Source: Spirogloea muscicola
Lineage: Eukaryota > Streptophyta > Zygnematophyceae > Spirogloeales > Spirogloeaceae
DNA: 55,985 bases
Assembly: GCA_009602725.1 (NCBI GenBank)
Contig: WELB01000089.1
Coordinates: 439,399-495,383 of the forward strand
Direction of reading: 5' to 3'
Below are positions 36,971 through 48,879 of this stretch, piece after piece. The notes under the pieces are model-generated. The model had not been told where the DNA came from. It saw only the letters and a list, made by a program, of their open reading frames with translations, and made no database searches. Made by a program: the position numbers and the translations under genes. Position 1 is the first letter of the stretch. Every line of letters begins with the position of its first letter.

Positions 36971-37526
36971 TTCCAGTGTCGCCGCCTTTTCCGCCGTCGC
37001 CGCCGCTGGCCGGGCCCCCGCCGCGGGCGCCGTCATTACAAGAGAAGCGAGCGGCGGCAGCGGCCGGCAGCTCCGCAGTGGACCCCGTGAGTCCCCGCTG
37101 CGCGGCCATGGCTGCCGTGCCCGGCGGCGCCGCGCGAGCCCGCCTTCCTGCCTTCTTGTCAGCGGAGTTCGAGTCATGGCTTCGGTCGTCGGCATTTTCC
37201 GTGCAGAGGCCCTGCGCTTCGGCGGCGCGGCGGCGATGGCGGCCGGCCGGCAGCTCACGGTTGGCGGCAGGGGGCCGGCTACGCTGAGGACATATCCAGG
37301 TATAATGTACGTGAATCTGAGCTACATATCTGACGCATATAGGTGTCTATAACCAAGATAAATATCTCAGGAGCCTTTATTCCGGGGCTTCAGCGCCGCC
37401 AGGAGGCGTTACATGCACTTCTCCATTAGCGACTGCGGCTTCCGGGCCTTCGCCAGCAGCCGCCGCCGAGGGCAGGAGCTGCCGGCATTGTGGCTCGGTT
37501 TGGCTCAAAAGGCGGAAGGAGCTCTT

Positions 37527-37600
37527 GGTCTACGACTGGACTTGAACAGGGGACCTTGCTGTCACCAAAGGATTACTCTGCCAACTAAGCTTCAAGGACC
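37527..37600 (-). tRNA. tRNA-like sequence, probably a pseudogene or SINE head (possible Thr-GGT)
   Basis: On the minus strand, GCTTAGTTGGCAGAGT folds as a D arm and matches a Pol III A box. TGTTCAAGTCC matches the B box and T loop. A seven-base loop TTGGTGA would present anticodon GGT. The length is 74 bases, as for a tRNA. The anticodon and T stems pair badly and the acceptor stem pairs only over its outer bases. This is therefore probably a decayed tRNA or a tRNA-derived element, not a working gene. Confidence 0.35.
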
Positions 37601-37792
37601 CGAAACGGAGGGTTTCCATCTGCTAGGCTGGAGACTGCACGTCTGCGTTGCACCTCATGGTGGCCCTCACCACCGACTGGCGAAGGGGCTCGATGCCATG
37701 GATTAGCAGCTCGAGGCTGACCCCATGCTCGAACCACAGGCCCTGACTTGGTCGAGTAGCTCAAGACCCATGCGGTATATGTGTGGCCAGGC

Positions 37793-38977
37793 ATGGGCGA
37801 GCTTGCGAAGGGCCTGGCGGAGTACGTGGCGCAGCTTGCGGCGGAGGCGCAAGGAGCATTCACGGTCGTCCTGTCGGGGGGTTCCCTAGTCAAGGCTCTG
37901 GGGTAAGCGATGCCAGACTCTGGCAATGACAGCACCTACCTTTGGATCAGAGTCATTGTCTTGTGCGTACTCTTTGAAGTAACCTCTGCATGGTAACCTC
38001 TGCACCAATCATTGGGGATGCCCCTTAAACCCTATAAGAATACTGCAATGCAGCTCTAGGATTGATACGACCTTGCTATACTTGTCTGCAACCCACTCTT
38101 TGTTGGCGACTGCATGGACAATGCTCTTTTCAACCTAGTCCAGTCAATAATATTCTGTAGCTGGAATAAGTCACTGACTTGCGCCAAATGACGCCAATGT
38201 GCAGCGTGCTAGCTGAAGAGCCCTATAAGGGGAGCATTGACTGGAGCCGGTGGCATGTCTTCTGGGCTGACGAGCGGCTCGTACCACTAGATAATGCAGA
38301 CAGCAACTACAAGGCTGCCAATGATGAGTTCCTCTCCAAGGTTCTGCTTGCTCCAAAATCGACACAATGTGGCTTACTTTGCATATATTTGTCTGCATTG
38401 ATCTGGCACATTGACCTTGACTATCACTTCTGGCAAGCGGACCTGGTGACTTACACCTAATAATGATATGACCTGCTTTGGGGCATTTGTTTTACAGGTG
38501 GCCATCCCGCCGGGACAGGTCTACGCCATCAACCCTTCGCTGCCCGTGGAGGGTGCTGCAGATGACTACGAGACCAATCTGCGACACCTCGTATCGGCCT
38601 TGGTCCTGCAGACTGCGTCATCGACGGGGCAGTCGGGGCCTTGCCCGCGATTTGACCTGATCCTCCTTGGGATGGGCCCTGATGGCCACGTCGCGTCGCT
38701 CTTCCCCCATCACCCCCTCATCAAGGAGTCATCCAAATGGGTGGCGCCCATTTCCGACTCGCCCAAGCCGCCACCTGAGCGCATCACGCTTACATTCCCT
38801 GTCATCAATGCAGCCGCACACATTGGCTTCGTGACTGCTGGAGCTGGCAAGGCCGACATGCTCAAGACAATCTTTGGGGACGCTGTTGAGGAGGGCTCCC
38901 TGCCTGCGCAGCTAGTGTGCCCGGAGCAGGGCGAGCTGGTGTGGTTTGTTGACGAGCCGGCAGCAGCCGCTTTGTAA
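37793..38977 (+). CDS. PGL: 6-phosphogluconolactonase
   Basis: Hydrolyses 6-phosphogluconolactone to 6-phosphogluconate, the second step of the oxidative pentose phosphate pathway (NADPH supply). Exons read 37793-37902, 38205-38340 and 38498-38977, GT-AG with matching phase, giving 241 residues from the Met at 37793. Family landmarks are FTVVLSGGSLVKALG, DWSRWHVFWADERLVPL, DNADSNYKAANDEFLSK, VAIPPGQVYAINPSLP, the signature GMGPDGHVASLFPHHP, and TLTFPVINAAAHIGFVTAGAGK. The gene ends with ELVWFVDEPAA. Its N-terminus is short: an in-frame stop lies at 37757, so any transit peptide needs an upstream exon, possibly in the GC-rich DNA around the N at 36970. Plastid or cytosolic location is therefore undecided. 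Confidence 0.93.
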
Positions 38978-39079
38978 AGCGTTACACCCAATTCTGATTC
39001 ATGAGCTACGATTTGCGTACTACGAAGCTTCACAGAAGAATGTTACCCAGTGACATTGCAGCAGCATATATTTTTTTTT

Positions 39080-39430
39080 CAATGTTCGAAGGGGCTGGAA
39101 AAGCGCTGAAGAACACAGCGACCTAAGTGGCAACTGGATGCTCAATATCCCTTGTTGAGCAGCCAAGGGGGGGCCGAGGGCTGTGAACAGCCAGCCCGAA
39201 AAGGATTGGCAACGTCCGAAGGCCGAGAAGTGCTGAAAGACATTACTGCTAAGCAAGGATCATGCGGGAGAATCACTTAGTAGTCAATTAGTATCACAGT
39301 CAGTAGCCGCAAGTCGGAAAGAGAGTCGCAGTTACTACTAAGCAAGCCTCATGTGTGAAATCCAATTGGTGATCAAATAGTATCTAAACTAGTAGCCGCA
39401 AGTCGAAAAGAGATTCGCAGTTAGGGCTAG
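39080..39430 (-). mobile_element. Tandem minus-oriented element tails
   Basis: GGGCTGTGAACAGCCAGCCC, then GATTGGCAACGTCCGAAGGCC, is the family hairpin and downstream block. TCACTTAGTAGTCAATTAG with GTAGCCGCAAGTCGGAAAG follows, and this last block repeats at about 39385-39420. The same blocks follow the hairpins at 49.4, 50.4 and 51.9 kb. No coding part remains. Confidence 0.55.
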
Positions 39431-40140
39431 ATTAGGGCGCGGGGGAGCGAGGCAAGTCCACACCCGGGCCTCTCGGCGGCCGCGGCGGCGGCGGCGGCGG
39501 CGGCGCTCGCCGCCATGGGCGCCGNCTGGGAGGGAGGGCTGCCGCTCTGGCCCCGACCCCTAAGTTGTGCCGCTAAGTTGTTGCTAAAACCAGCCCCCGA
39601 CAAGTCAGCTAGCTTCACGTTAGCTTGCGAGTGCCGCTGCCGCCGCCGCCGCCGCCGCCGCCGCCGGCACCGCCGCCCTGAACGGCACGCCGGCGGCCAG
39701 CGCCGCGGGGGCTGGGTTTAGGCCGGGGTGCCGCGGCCGTGAAGTGTGGCATCCAGCGCCCGGGCTCCGGGCTGCTGCGTTTTCTCCTCGGAGGACTGAG
39801 AGGTTTAATCAACAAAATTTAGCGTGTAGAGTCGGCTCAGAGGTGGATTTAACGCAATGTTAGCGATAAGAGTCGGCGTGACGTTTGTTCGCCCGTCCAC
39901 GGGTTCCAAGGCTTTGCCGGCGGCGGCCATGGATAGTCCCACGGCGCTCGCTGCGAGCTCCATCTGGCCTTGGTGGGCTACTTATGAAGTTTCATTCGTT
40001 ATCAGATAGTAATATACCATAACACCATATATACAATCATACACTACATACTATACACTAAAGTATATAGTCACTAAGCAGACAAAGAAGCTCTTATTGC
40101 TGATTTACGGCGAGGCTGATCGAGGCGGCCATGGCTGCAG
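39431..40140. other. GC-rich and AT-rich intergenic DNA with an N at 39525
   Basis: Two CCG/GCC tracts (39478-39508 and 39640-39665) flank a single N, and an AT-rich stretch with TATA repeats follows at 40005-40080. The first exon or exons of UBA3 should lie here and are not recognised, so they are probably lost at the N. Confidence 0.45.
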
Positions 40141-43100
40141 GTGCGGGAGTTCCTGCAGGAGAGCTGCCGCGTGCTGGTCGTGGGCGCCGGCGGCCTGGGC
40201 TGCGAGCTCCTCAAGGACCTCGCGCTCTCGGGCTTTGGCTCCATCGACGTCATCGACATGGACACCATCGACGTCTCCAACCTCAACCGCCAGTTCCTGT
40301 TCCGGTCCGTCTGCCCCCTAGTCGGAGACCCGCTATCACACCTGGTCCTCTGGGCAAGTCTTGCATGCACGCAGAGAGCAAATATTGACTGACACGGCCG
40401 GAGCGACAGAAAGGTCCACAGTCACACAGACTGAAGCACAGCTTGAAGGGGGCACGCTTTCCCTCTGGCCACCAGTCAACGGTTACTTGGTATTAGTAGT
40501 ACAGCTATGACAGCTACAGGCTACATATCCACATGGTTTCACAGAGTTGACTAGCTTTGGCGGTTAAGAAATCTCCAGGGCCTGAGCGTTTGTTGATGTG
40601 CATCAAGGCTTTCGCCTTTGTCTGTATGAAATTATCTGCTATCAAATGGGTTGCAGATAATGTCTGGCGAGCTGCAAGCTTTTGCAGCGGTGACCGACGG
40701 GCTCAATGCGGCCTCGCAGGATGCAGGACGTGGGCAAGGCCAAGGCGGAGGTGGCGGCCGAGCGCGTCATGCAGCGCGTCTCCGGCGTCAACGTCACGCC
40801 ACACTTCTGCCGCATCGAGGACAAGGACCCCGACTTCTACCGCACCTTCCAGATCATCGTCCTGGGCCTGGACTCGCTCGAGGCCCGGGGCTGGATCAAC
40901 TCAGTCGTCTGCAGCTTCCTAGGTGGGCATGGTGCCCTTTACAGGAATTCTTAGACGTGGCTAGTTACAAATGCTTTGAAGTACTAATTGTCAAGACATG
41001 GAGGACTCTGGCATCGCTGGCAGCCTTCTTCAGAGATACTTGGGGCCCTGATCTGATGTTGGGGAACTTGATTATCAGGTGCAATCAGGCGTGGTCTTGT
41101 ATGATTTTTTTTGTAGTAGAGAACATATATGCTCCATGAGTTTTGGGGTTTCATAATTAGATCCGAAGATGCGCAGCCTCCGCTGAGCCTGTGTCGATGT
41201 CTACACAGTTCCGCCATATCGCTCACAACCCTGCTTCGGCGGCTTCCGCTCCGCGACCAGAGTACAGCGACGAAGGTGAGCTGGACTTGGCGAGCGTCAC
41301 GCCGATGGTGGATGGCGGGACGGAGGGCTTCCGGGGCCACGCGAGAGTCATCCTGCCCGGCATCACGCCGTGCTTCCACTGCACGCTCTGGCTCTTCCCG
41401 CCGCAGGTCACATACCCTCTCTGCACGCTCGCCGAGACGCCGCGCTCCCCGGCCCACTGCATCGAGTATGCTCACCTCATTCTCTGGGGCCAGGTAATGA
41501 GCTTTGCACCTTGCATTGCTGCTCATGAGCTTCTCAGAGATTGAGTACCTGTACTGCCAGGGTCTGCGTCAGGGCTAGGGTGCAATCCCATACAGTAGAC
41601 TCAATATGTCTGTCCTCTAGTTACATGCAGTAATGCATAGCCTGTGAGCTCTGATAACTTACACCTTTCTGCATTGCGCCATCCTTTTTGCTGTTCTCTG
41701 TATTCAGGAGCGAGCGGATACCCAGTTTGACGCGGACGACCCTGAGCACATGAAGTGGGTGTATAACAAGGTGATGTACTGTGGCATGACTTCTTCTGCA
41801 GGCTACCTAATAGCTTCGACTGCACAGTTCGTTGAGTTGCTTCACTGGTCAGCGACCCCTGCTCGCTTGCCTGTATGTGACCACCTTATTGGGTTATGTC
41901 TGGGATCTGAGGTCTGGTCTGTTTTGCTTGTGAGTAGGCATTGAGACGAGCAGAGCTGTTCGGTATCACAGGGGTCACCTACTCTCTCACTCAGGCAACA
42001 GCACCGTCCATCCGTACTGGCTGTTAGTAGTGCAGGCTTTTGGGACCTTTGTATACACGAAGCTTGTGCGCTATATGCTGAATTTGTGTAAATTTAAGAA
42101 GTAGTGTGTACACGAGTCATCCCATGATCTAATATCTTTGCGGAGAGCGAGCTAGGTTCTCAATGTCATCATGAGCTGGAGGGTGACTGATGCGCCTCCT
42201 GACTGCAGGGTGTTGTTAAGAACATCATTCCTGCAATTGCTTCTTCGAATGCAATCATCGCCGCCACGTGTGCGCTTGAGACGCTCAAGACCGCCACGAT
42301 GTGTAGCGCTGGCATGGACAACTACATGATGTAAGCTTATCTACAAGACCAGCTGAGGTTGGCCGTAGACGCTCTTCTGCTGAGATTGGTGCAAGTGCTG
42401 TGTTGCAAGAGTATCTGCAAGATATCTGACTTGCAGTAGCTTGCATGTCAAGTCATATTAAAAAATTATGTCATTGCTAGATGTTGGTCTTCCTTGTCTA
42501 CTCAGCTTTGTGATGTCAAGCTCATGAGGCTGCTTAAAATTGGCTGTTCCATGAAGCATGGAAACTGGGTTTTATGAGTCTATTCACTAAGGGCTGCCAA
42601 TTCACTCTGTGGCTGCTCAGGTACGTTGGCAGTCAGGGCGTCTACACGCACACAGTGTCATACGAGAAGGACGCCGCTTGCATTATCTGCAGCCCCAGCA
42701 TACCGCTGCATGTGCCCTCGTCCCTGACTCTGCGAGAGGTGCCTCGCATAACCCGCATACTGTTGTGGCCTAGGTTTAAGGTCCAGCATGTCCAACTTTG
42801 TCATCAGGCCCCTGTCCTCTCTGCTGGTAAAGGGCATTCTATTGGCACAATTGCATAGAGGATTGTCCGAAGAAGGTTGTTAATTTGATTGGAACGGAGT
42901 TCTCTTTCTGCAGTGGCAGTATAGCATTGGCTCTAGCTGTTTCTGCAGGTGTGCTGAATCAATGTTTGCCTCCTCAGTTGATACAGAAGCTCGTGACTTT
43001 CCCGCGCTTCAGTGGGATGTTAGCACAGCCCAGCGTGTCGCACCGGGGGACCAACCTCTACATGCAGCAGCCGCCGGTCCTGGAGCAGATGACGCGCGAG

Positions 43101-43211
43101 AACCTGGGCCGCCCTCTGGTCGAGCTCATGGGCGGGCAAGGGGGCCTCCTCAACGTGAACGACAAAAACCTTGTGGGCGTGCTCCGCTTGCAGATCTCCT
43201 TTGATACGTGA
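40141..43211 (+). CDS. UBA3: UBA3, NEDD8-activating enzyme E1 catalytic subunit, 5' exon missing
   Basis: It adenylates NEDD8 (RUB) and carries it as a thioester for cullin modification, acting with AXR1/NAE1. Exons are 40141-40304, 40720-40922, 41261-41493, 41708-41770, 41938-41994, 42209-42330, 42621-42738 and 42978-43211, totalling exactly 398 codons. Features in order are [20 protein letters not shown] (nucleotide-binding loop), [53 protein letters not shown] and later CIIC (zinc ligands), catalytic Cys in [30 protein letters not shown], and a C-terminal E2-binding region ending in LRLQISFDT. The intron from 41995 starts with GC, not GT. Human and plant proteins begin about 40-60 residues earlier. 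That part is absent. Confidence 0.95.
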
Positions 43212-43699
43212 TTGTGCACTTCCTCTGGAGCCATAGTGACCATCTGGAGCCAAAGGGCAAAGACAGGTACCTTGGACATGATGACTCGTACCCTTGGAGA
43301 GCAATTGTCCGCCCTGTGTGCATACCGTTATGTACAGAAGTTCGTAATTGCTGTGAAACCCACTCATGCAGAGCCCTGTGTAACAACCATCAGCAAGCGC
43401 TGCCGATTGTGTATTCAAAGCAGAAGGTCATTGGGTTGTCATTCAACTTGATGATTCGCTGCGTTCCATGTCCTATAAAGAAGAAAGGTTTCTATTTCAT
43501 ATCTTTTACAAGTTATAATCACTATATGACTAAGGATGATTTATAGTAGTAGTAGGTGTGGTCCCTTGCTAAGTGATGAATTTGGGTGGCCTTGAGACCC
43601 GACCTGTAATTCGGGAGAATCGCTCACATTCTCATTTGCTTTGAATTGATGCCTCAACGGTGAGCCATGTTTAAAGTCCACAAGCATTGGTATGCAGCA
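43212..43699. other. Convergent intergenic region
   Basis: This lies between the UBA3 and RadA stops, and only short unrecognised open frames were seen. TGTAA near 43380 could serve UBA3 polyadenylation. Confidence 0.4.
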
Positions 43700-46600
43700 T
43701 TACTGTTGGTAAGGTGGCGGGCCGAGGGCCGCCTCTATGGCACCCCGGATGGTGGCGCAGGGAATGGTCACTAAGCTGCCAGCCGCCGACTTACTGGAAG
43801 CCGCCGACTTGGGGACGATGCAGCGGAGAAATCCCAGCTTTGCCGCCTCGTTCATGCGCCGCTCAAGCTGCCCAACCTGCAGAACATCCGCCAGTATGAA
43901 CATGCATTAGCTTTTCCATAGTGATAATGTCAAGATGGTGCGGCCAAAATAGCTGCAAACTTTCTAAACTGCCAGTCGCAATCAGGACAGCCACTTTCTC
44001 TCAAGTCAGAGTAGCTGCAATGCTTTGTCAGCTTGCCTCAAAAATTCGCTACAGAGCTCTAAACTGAGGGGTGGGACGACGCAACAGGGCCAGTGCTGGG
44101 GCACGCACTGCTCGCAGCTCGCCGCCCAGCCCGACCTCGCCAATGACAGCCATGTCGGCTGGCACAGGCCGCTCCAGGAAGCTGCTGGCTACGGCCACCG
44201 CCACCGCCAAGTCTGCTGCGGGCTCCTTGAGCTTGAGCCCACCGACCACATTGAGAAAGACATCCTGTATACACAAGCCCACACAGCTTACATTGAGATA
44301 AAGTCGCACGTAGTGAAGTGCTGCGACAGAACCGCCTGTAGCACAAGGAAACAAAATCACAAGCAAAAGAGCAAAGCATCCCATTGGGCTTAAACAGCGT
44401 CAATGGCAGCCCTTTTAGGATTATATGTAATAGAAGGAGAGTGAAACTGAAATCTCTTAATAACACTAAAAGAGAGCCTTTGTCCTACTTAACCTCCACC
44501 ACAGCAACTGCTTGAACTTGAAGCCGTGTTCAGCGGAACAGCTGGAGCATGACTGGAACTTGCATACGTGAGAGTAGAGCTGAATGCCGCTTTGCTTGCC
44601 AAGGACGGCGAGGAGGAGGTGGAGACGCTGGGGGTCCACGCCATTGGCCGTCCGTCGGCCTGGCGGCTGCGGGCACTTCGAGCAGAGCGCCTGGGTGCGA
44701 CGAGCACATGAGTCAGCACAGACGAGGCCGCTTCATGGGCCCCAAGCAAGGCTTACACCGCTTTGACAAGCAGAATGCCTGTACAACAGTCTTACCCAGG
44801 TCCTGTGACCATCTAGGCCCTCTTATCGATGATATTACACCAAGCATACTTCTTGGGATGCCAAGCATGAGCACCCATAGAGCAAGCAAATACAAAACTG
44901 GAGATTCGCATAAGATGCCAAACAGAGGCAGTGGACCTGCAATGAGCATCCAGCGTCTAGTCAATGTACCAACCTGAAGTGTCCATTGCTGGAGTTGCAA
45001 TACAACTGCAAATTTGAAAGAGATTGTCACCTGGATTTCGATCAGCAGTGGCCGCGTTCCCTCCATGACGACGGCAATGGCCGCAGAAGCGGGGCCGCTG
45101 CCATTAGCACCGGCCCTTTCGCTCAGGAAGAGCTCGCTCGGGTTCGCCACTGCCCGCAGCCCCTCCTCCTCCATCCTAAACACTCCGACCTGCACAACGA
45201 AGCCATCCACCTTGCAGACTCGTCACCTTTTCTTAGGAACGCTTGGCTTTGAGGAAGGCTCAAAGATCTGAAAGCTGGCATCTAAAGTTACTTGCGTCCA
45301 AGATGAACAGTGCTGTTGCTTCACCTCGTCGGCTGGTCCAAATCTATTCTTCACACTCCGTAGCAGTCTGTAGGACTGCATCCGCTCGCCCTGCAATTCC
45401 ATACGTGTAAAACTGCCTCAGATGCAAATGGTGACAAAAAAAATGGACAAACAGAAGTGGACAAACATCTGGCGAAAGTGATTGGTGACACAGCTAGGTG
45501 TGGTAGTGGAGAAGACAACATATAATCTGCATCTGAATTTCAGATGCAGATTACTTGATATGACATTTTCCCCCCACATAGAGCGAAGAGTTGCCCAGCA
45601 TATTGCACATACAAATAGGAGATGCAGAACATCAATGTACATTCAGCAAAGTATGCATGTGTTAACGGGCATCAGTTGGAGATTGACCTCCATATAGAGC
45701 ACCACATCGACTATGTGTTCCAGCACCCGCGGCCCAGCGATGTCGCCCGTCTTAGTCACGTGGCCCACCTGTTGTCTTTCACGATTTCAGTCGCCTGTTA
45801 GAGTACGTGGGCAAAAATGAGCAAGATGTGCTTATGACCTGAATCTTCTACATGCTATAGTGCACGCTGAAGGCCAGACTATCTGGCCGGTCTCCTGTCA
45901 ACGATCTGAATTGTTGAGGAAAAAGTGGACGTACCAGGAAGATGGGAGTGCCGGTGCCCTTGGCAATATGCAGCAGTGCCGTGGCGCACTCACGGACCTG
46001 ATTGATAGACCAAATCAAAAAAAAATCATTGTGTGTGTCATGAGTTTCATTAAGCGCCAAGCTTCAAGATCTGCAAAGGCAGGAGACACTGAACAAGCGA
46101 TGGTGGTTCTGACGCAGTTCAGGTGCTCAACAGTGTCATTGTCAATTATTTCAGAAACACATGCTAATTTACATCAGACTTGATTGCAGCATTGAAACCT
46201 GAAGTCCTGGAGCAGCAATTTCAAGAAATTGGGTTTTGGCATGAACCTGACTGACGCTACCTGCGCTCCCGGTTGCTTCTGCAAGGTACACAGTCTGGAT
46301 TGAGTCCACCACGACTGCACGCGGCTGCATATCCTGGATAGCCTGCAGAATTTGCTGCACAGCAGAGAGCAGCTCTTCTGAGTCAGACATGGGGAGCAAG
46401 GCATCTGATGCCACCGCTGCTCGAGTATGCAGAGCCCGCAATTCCCCTTCAGGCAAATAGTGTGGATGTCTCACGGAAAACGTGAAATATTAGGGTCTGC
46501 CATCCTTCACTTTGGCCTAATTGCTTAATTTCTGCTTACTGTGAGTGTATCTGGTGTGTCTGTCAACGAGTCATCATGGAATGTCGCCGGGTCAAGGGTC

Positions 46601-47583
46601 AGACTGGCAGAGGAAAATTGACGAATTGGTGTTCTGAAGAGTCCAGACTTTGAGAGCACCTCCACGTCCGTGACGTTGAGGAGAAAGAGCTGCTCAGCCG
46701 AGACGCCCATGCGCTCCGCACGGCTGCTCACTTGCTCTACGCTCTGCAACAGCAAACACATCGCGGCTCTGCCACTAAGTCGAGCCATCCCCGTGACCTC
46801 TCTTGCACTTGTGGTCTCGGCCCTGAGCACAGATACTGGCTGCCAGTGCTGAGACCTGTCACAGCCTGGTCTCTCAATCTCACCAGAAGGCTACACCCTT
46901 AACCATATCCTGTATTGAACCTGCTATGATTGCTCTACAAATTGATTGTCAGAATTAGCCTCCGCTAGTAGTAAGTGTCAAAACGTCGACACAAATCAAC
47001 CTGTCTCAATTGAATCCTACAAATCTCAAACCTGAAGTCCGACGTGCACGATTGCCAAAACTCTTACTTTAACAGCAACCCTGCTAAAGCTGGAGCTCAG
47101 TCCAGCAACCCCTAAACCCCAAACCCTAGATAGCTAGCTTCGCTAGGTGGTAACAAGGAGACAAATATGACCTCCTCTCCTGACACGTAGAGGACCGGCG
47201 CCGGCCCAGCCTGCCCGGCTCCCTCCGCCAGCAGCGCCGCCACCTGCCGAGGCGGCAAAGATCACTGCATTTTCCTCGTCAAGCAAGAAGGCGGTAGCAG
47301 CGATGGTTGCCTTATGGGCCTCGCCATTGCAGGTAGCGTCTACTGCCATGGTGAGTCTTGGTCCTAACCGAATCTTTGCCGGGCCTAAGTGCCGCCAACT
47401 TGTCAATGTTGCAGATCAGCCGCCATGACTGCTACTGTGTGATTTTAAGATAGATATATTGGATGAATACATGAGAGCATCGAGCAATAAGGCTATGAAG
47501 TTAGAGGCCGAGTATGGAGGGAACCTGGAGCAGGAGAGTGCTCTTGCCGACGCCAGGGTCGCCGCCCACCAGGATCAGCGAAC
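43700..47583 (-). CDS. radA: RadA/Sms DNA repair and recombination ATPase, 5' exons missing
   Basis: A bacterial-type, presumably organelle-targeted RecA-like ATPase that promotes branch migration. Minus-strand exons are 47583-47525, 47243-47172, 46743-46660, 46354-46247, 45997-45935, 45768-45688, 45390-45325, 45189-45031, 44666-44568, 44264-44109 and 43876-43700, all phase-consistent. Motifs are Walker [26 protein letters not shown], Walker B-like [33 protein letters not shown], and the RadA hallmark KNRFGP. The Lon-like C-terminal domain follows with [32 protein letters not shown] and [17 protein letters not shown]. The N-terminal four-Cys zinc finger, the TGxxELDRVLGGG segment and any transit peptide are not found upstream. 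They should lie between 47.6 kb and the N at 48253, or in that gap. Confidence 0.94.
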
Positions 47584-48145
47584 CTGCCACAGTGGCAAGA
47601 GCACGATCATCCAAGGCGCAGCGATGTCAGCAGCCAAGGGCACCAACGGAGGCGACGCACGGAGGGCGAACCAGGGACGACGCCGCCGCCAAGGACATTG
47701 GCTACCTCCCTCCCGCTGTCACCGCCGCTGTCAAAGCACAGAGTTTGGCTCAGGGTTTAGTGCCGTTGGCAAAAGGTGAGGGAGGGTTTCTAGCAGCAGC
47801 TGCTACGCCAAATTCAAGTGACCGCACCAGCAATGGAGCTATGCGTAGCCGCCAATCAGGTACAGAAATTAGGATGCAGAATGTGTAGTGAGAGCGAGAG
47901 TCAAAGTTCGCACGGAGGTATGGGGCTTCATAAAGACAGGGCTTTCATTGCGAAGAGTTAAGTTTTGGTTCAAGATATGTAGTTCAGGAGTTAAGAACAT
48001 GGGGTTTAGGGTTTCGGGTTTAGAGGTATAGGGCTTCGGGTTTTGGTTTAGGACATGAAATTAGGTCTCGAGAAGCTAGGGTTTCGGTGTAGAGTTAGGG
48101 TCTAAACTTAGGGCTTAGGGCTTGGGTGTTGGAATTTTAGGGTTT
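47584..48145. other. RadA upstream region with degenerate TTTAGGG repeats
   Basis: 48000-48140 is rich in GGGTTTAGG, GGGTTTCGG and GGGCTTAGG units, a strongly decayed telomere-type array. It is presumably intronic or intergenic. The stretch 47584-47900 has open frames but no RadA motif. Confidence 0.55.
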
Positions 48146-48252
48146 TGTCTGCGGCTTGCTCACAGGGCCAGGCGCCAGGGGAGGCCGCGCTCCGACCGCC
48201 GGCCGGCCACGTCGGCCAGGCGCTGCGGCGCCGCCGCCGCCGTCGCGGCGGC

Positions 48253-48253
48253 N
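48253..48253. other. Single N in a GGC/GCG tract
   Basis: The N lies between the first exon of a universal stress protein and RadA. Both genes are incomplete toward it, which suggests missing sequence. Confidence 0.75.
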
Positions 48254-48427
48254 GCGGCGACGGCGCAGGGGCTGAGAGGAAGCCACGGCGAGGAGCTCAG
48301 CAGCCTAAGCATAGAGCGTGGGGGAGTGGGGTGTGTATTGAGCTATGGAGGGCCAGAGTGGCCAAGCAAAAAACGGGGGGAAGGGGGTTTGGGGTTTCCG
48401 CGGAGTCGAACTGGCGCCGTCTTGCTG

Positions 48428-48568
48428 CGGGTGGACGCTGAGGACGATGACGCGGTCCTCGGCGTGGTGCGCGAGGTGGCGCACCGCCCAGCGCAGCGCG
48501 TACAGCGAGTGCTCCGCCTCGTCCAGCGCGATGAGCACCGTCCGCGGCTCCTCCGGGTGCACCGCCAT
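48428..48568 (-). CDS. Universal stress protein (UspA domain), first exon only
   Basis: The minus strand from the ATG at 48568 encodes MAVHPEEPRTVLIALDEAEH followed by SLYALRWAVRHLAHHAEDRV and IVLSVHP. This is the first beta strand and helix of the UspA fold, with the ALDxSExSxxALxWA-like signature used in plant stress proteins (nucleotide-binding Asp in IALDEAEHS). No GT donor fits after the last conserved residues. A GC donor near 48428 (GCAAGA) is possible. The rest of the domain, including the ATP motif G2xG9xGS, is not found before the N at 48253. The gene is therefore a fragment in this assembly or a pseudogene. Confidence 0.75.
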
Positions 48569-48754
48569 CGCCGCCGCCTGTCCCGCCGCCCTCTCCGCCG
48601 CCTCTCCCGCCGCCTTCCACGCCGCCTCTACCGCCGCCGCCGCCGCCGCCGCCGCCGATCCCGCTGCCGCTGCCGGCTGGCGGTGGCGGCGGGCGGCGAG
48701 GTCCTGAAACGGCCAGGAAAGGCTTGACGTAAGAAAAATAGATCCATTTTAATG

Positions 48755-48865
48755 TTCAGCGATGGCTGCGAGGCCAGCCCAAGAGAAAGCCAACCAGTAT
48801 TCGAGAATGTTATTCCCCAAAAAGGGGGGCGAAGGCTGTGAAAGGCTAGCCCCAAAAAGCGTCAT
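48755..48865 (-). mobile_element. Two short hairpin element cores
   Basis: GATGGCTGCGAGGCCAGCCC at about 48760 and GGCTGTGAAAGGCTAGCCCC at about 48831 are family stems in the same orientation, with decayed flanks. Confidence 0.45.
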
Positions 48866-48879
48866 CTTTTCCTCCTGTT

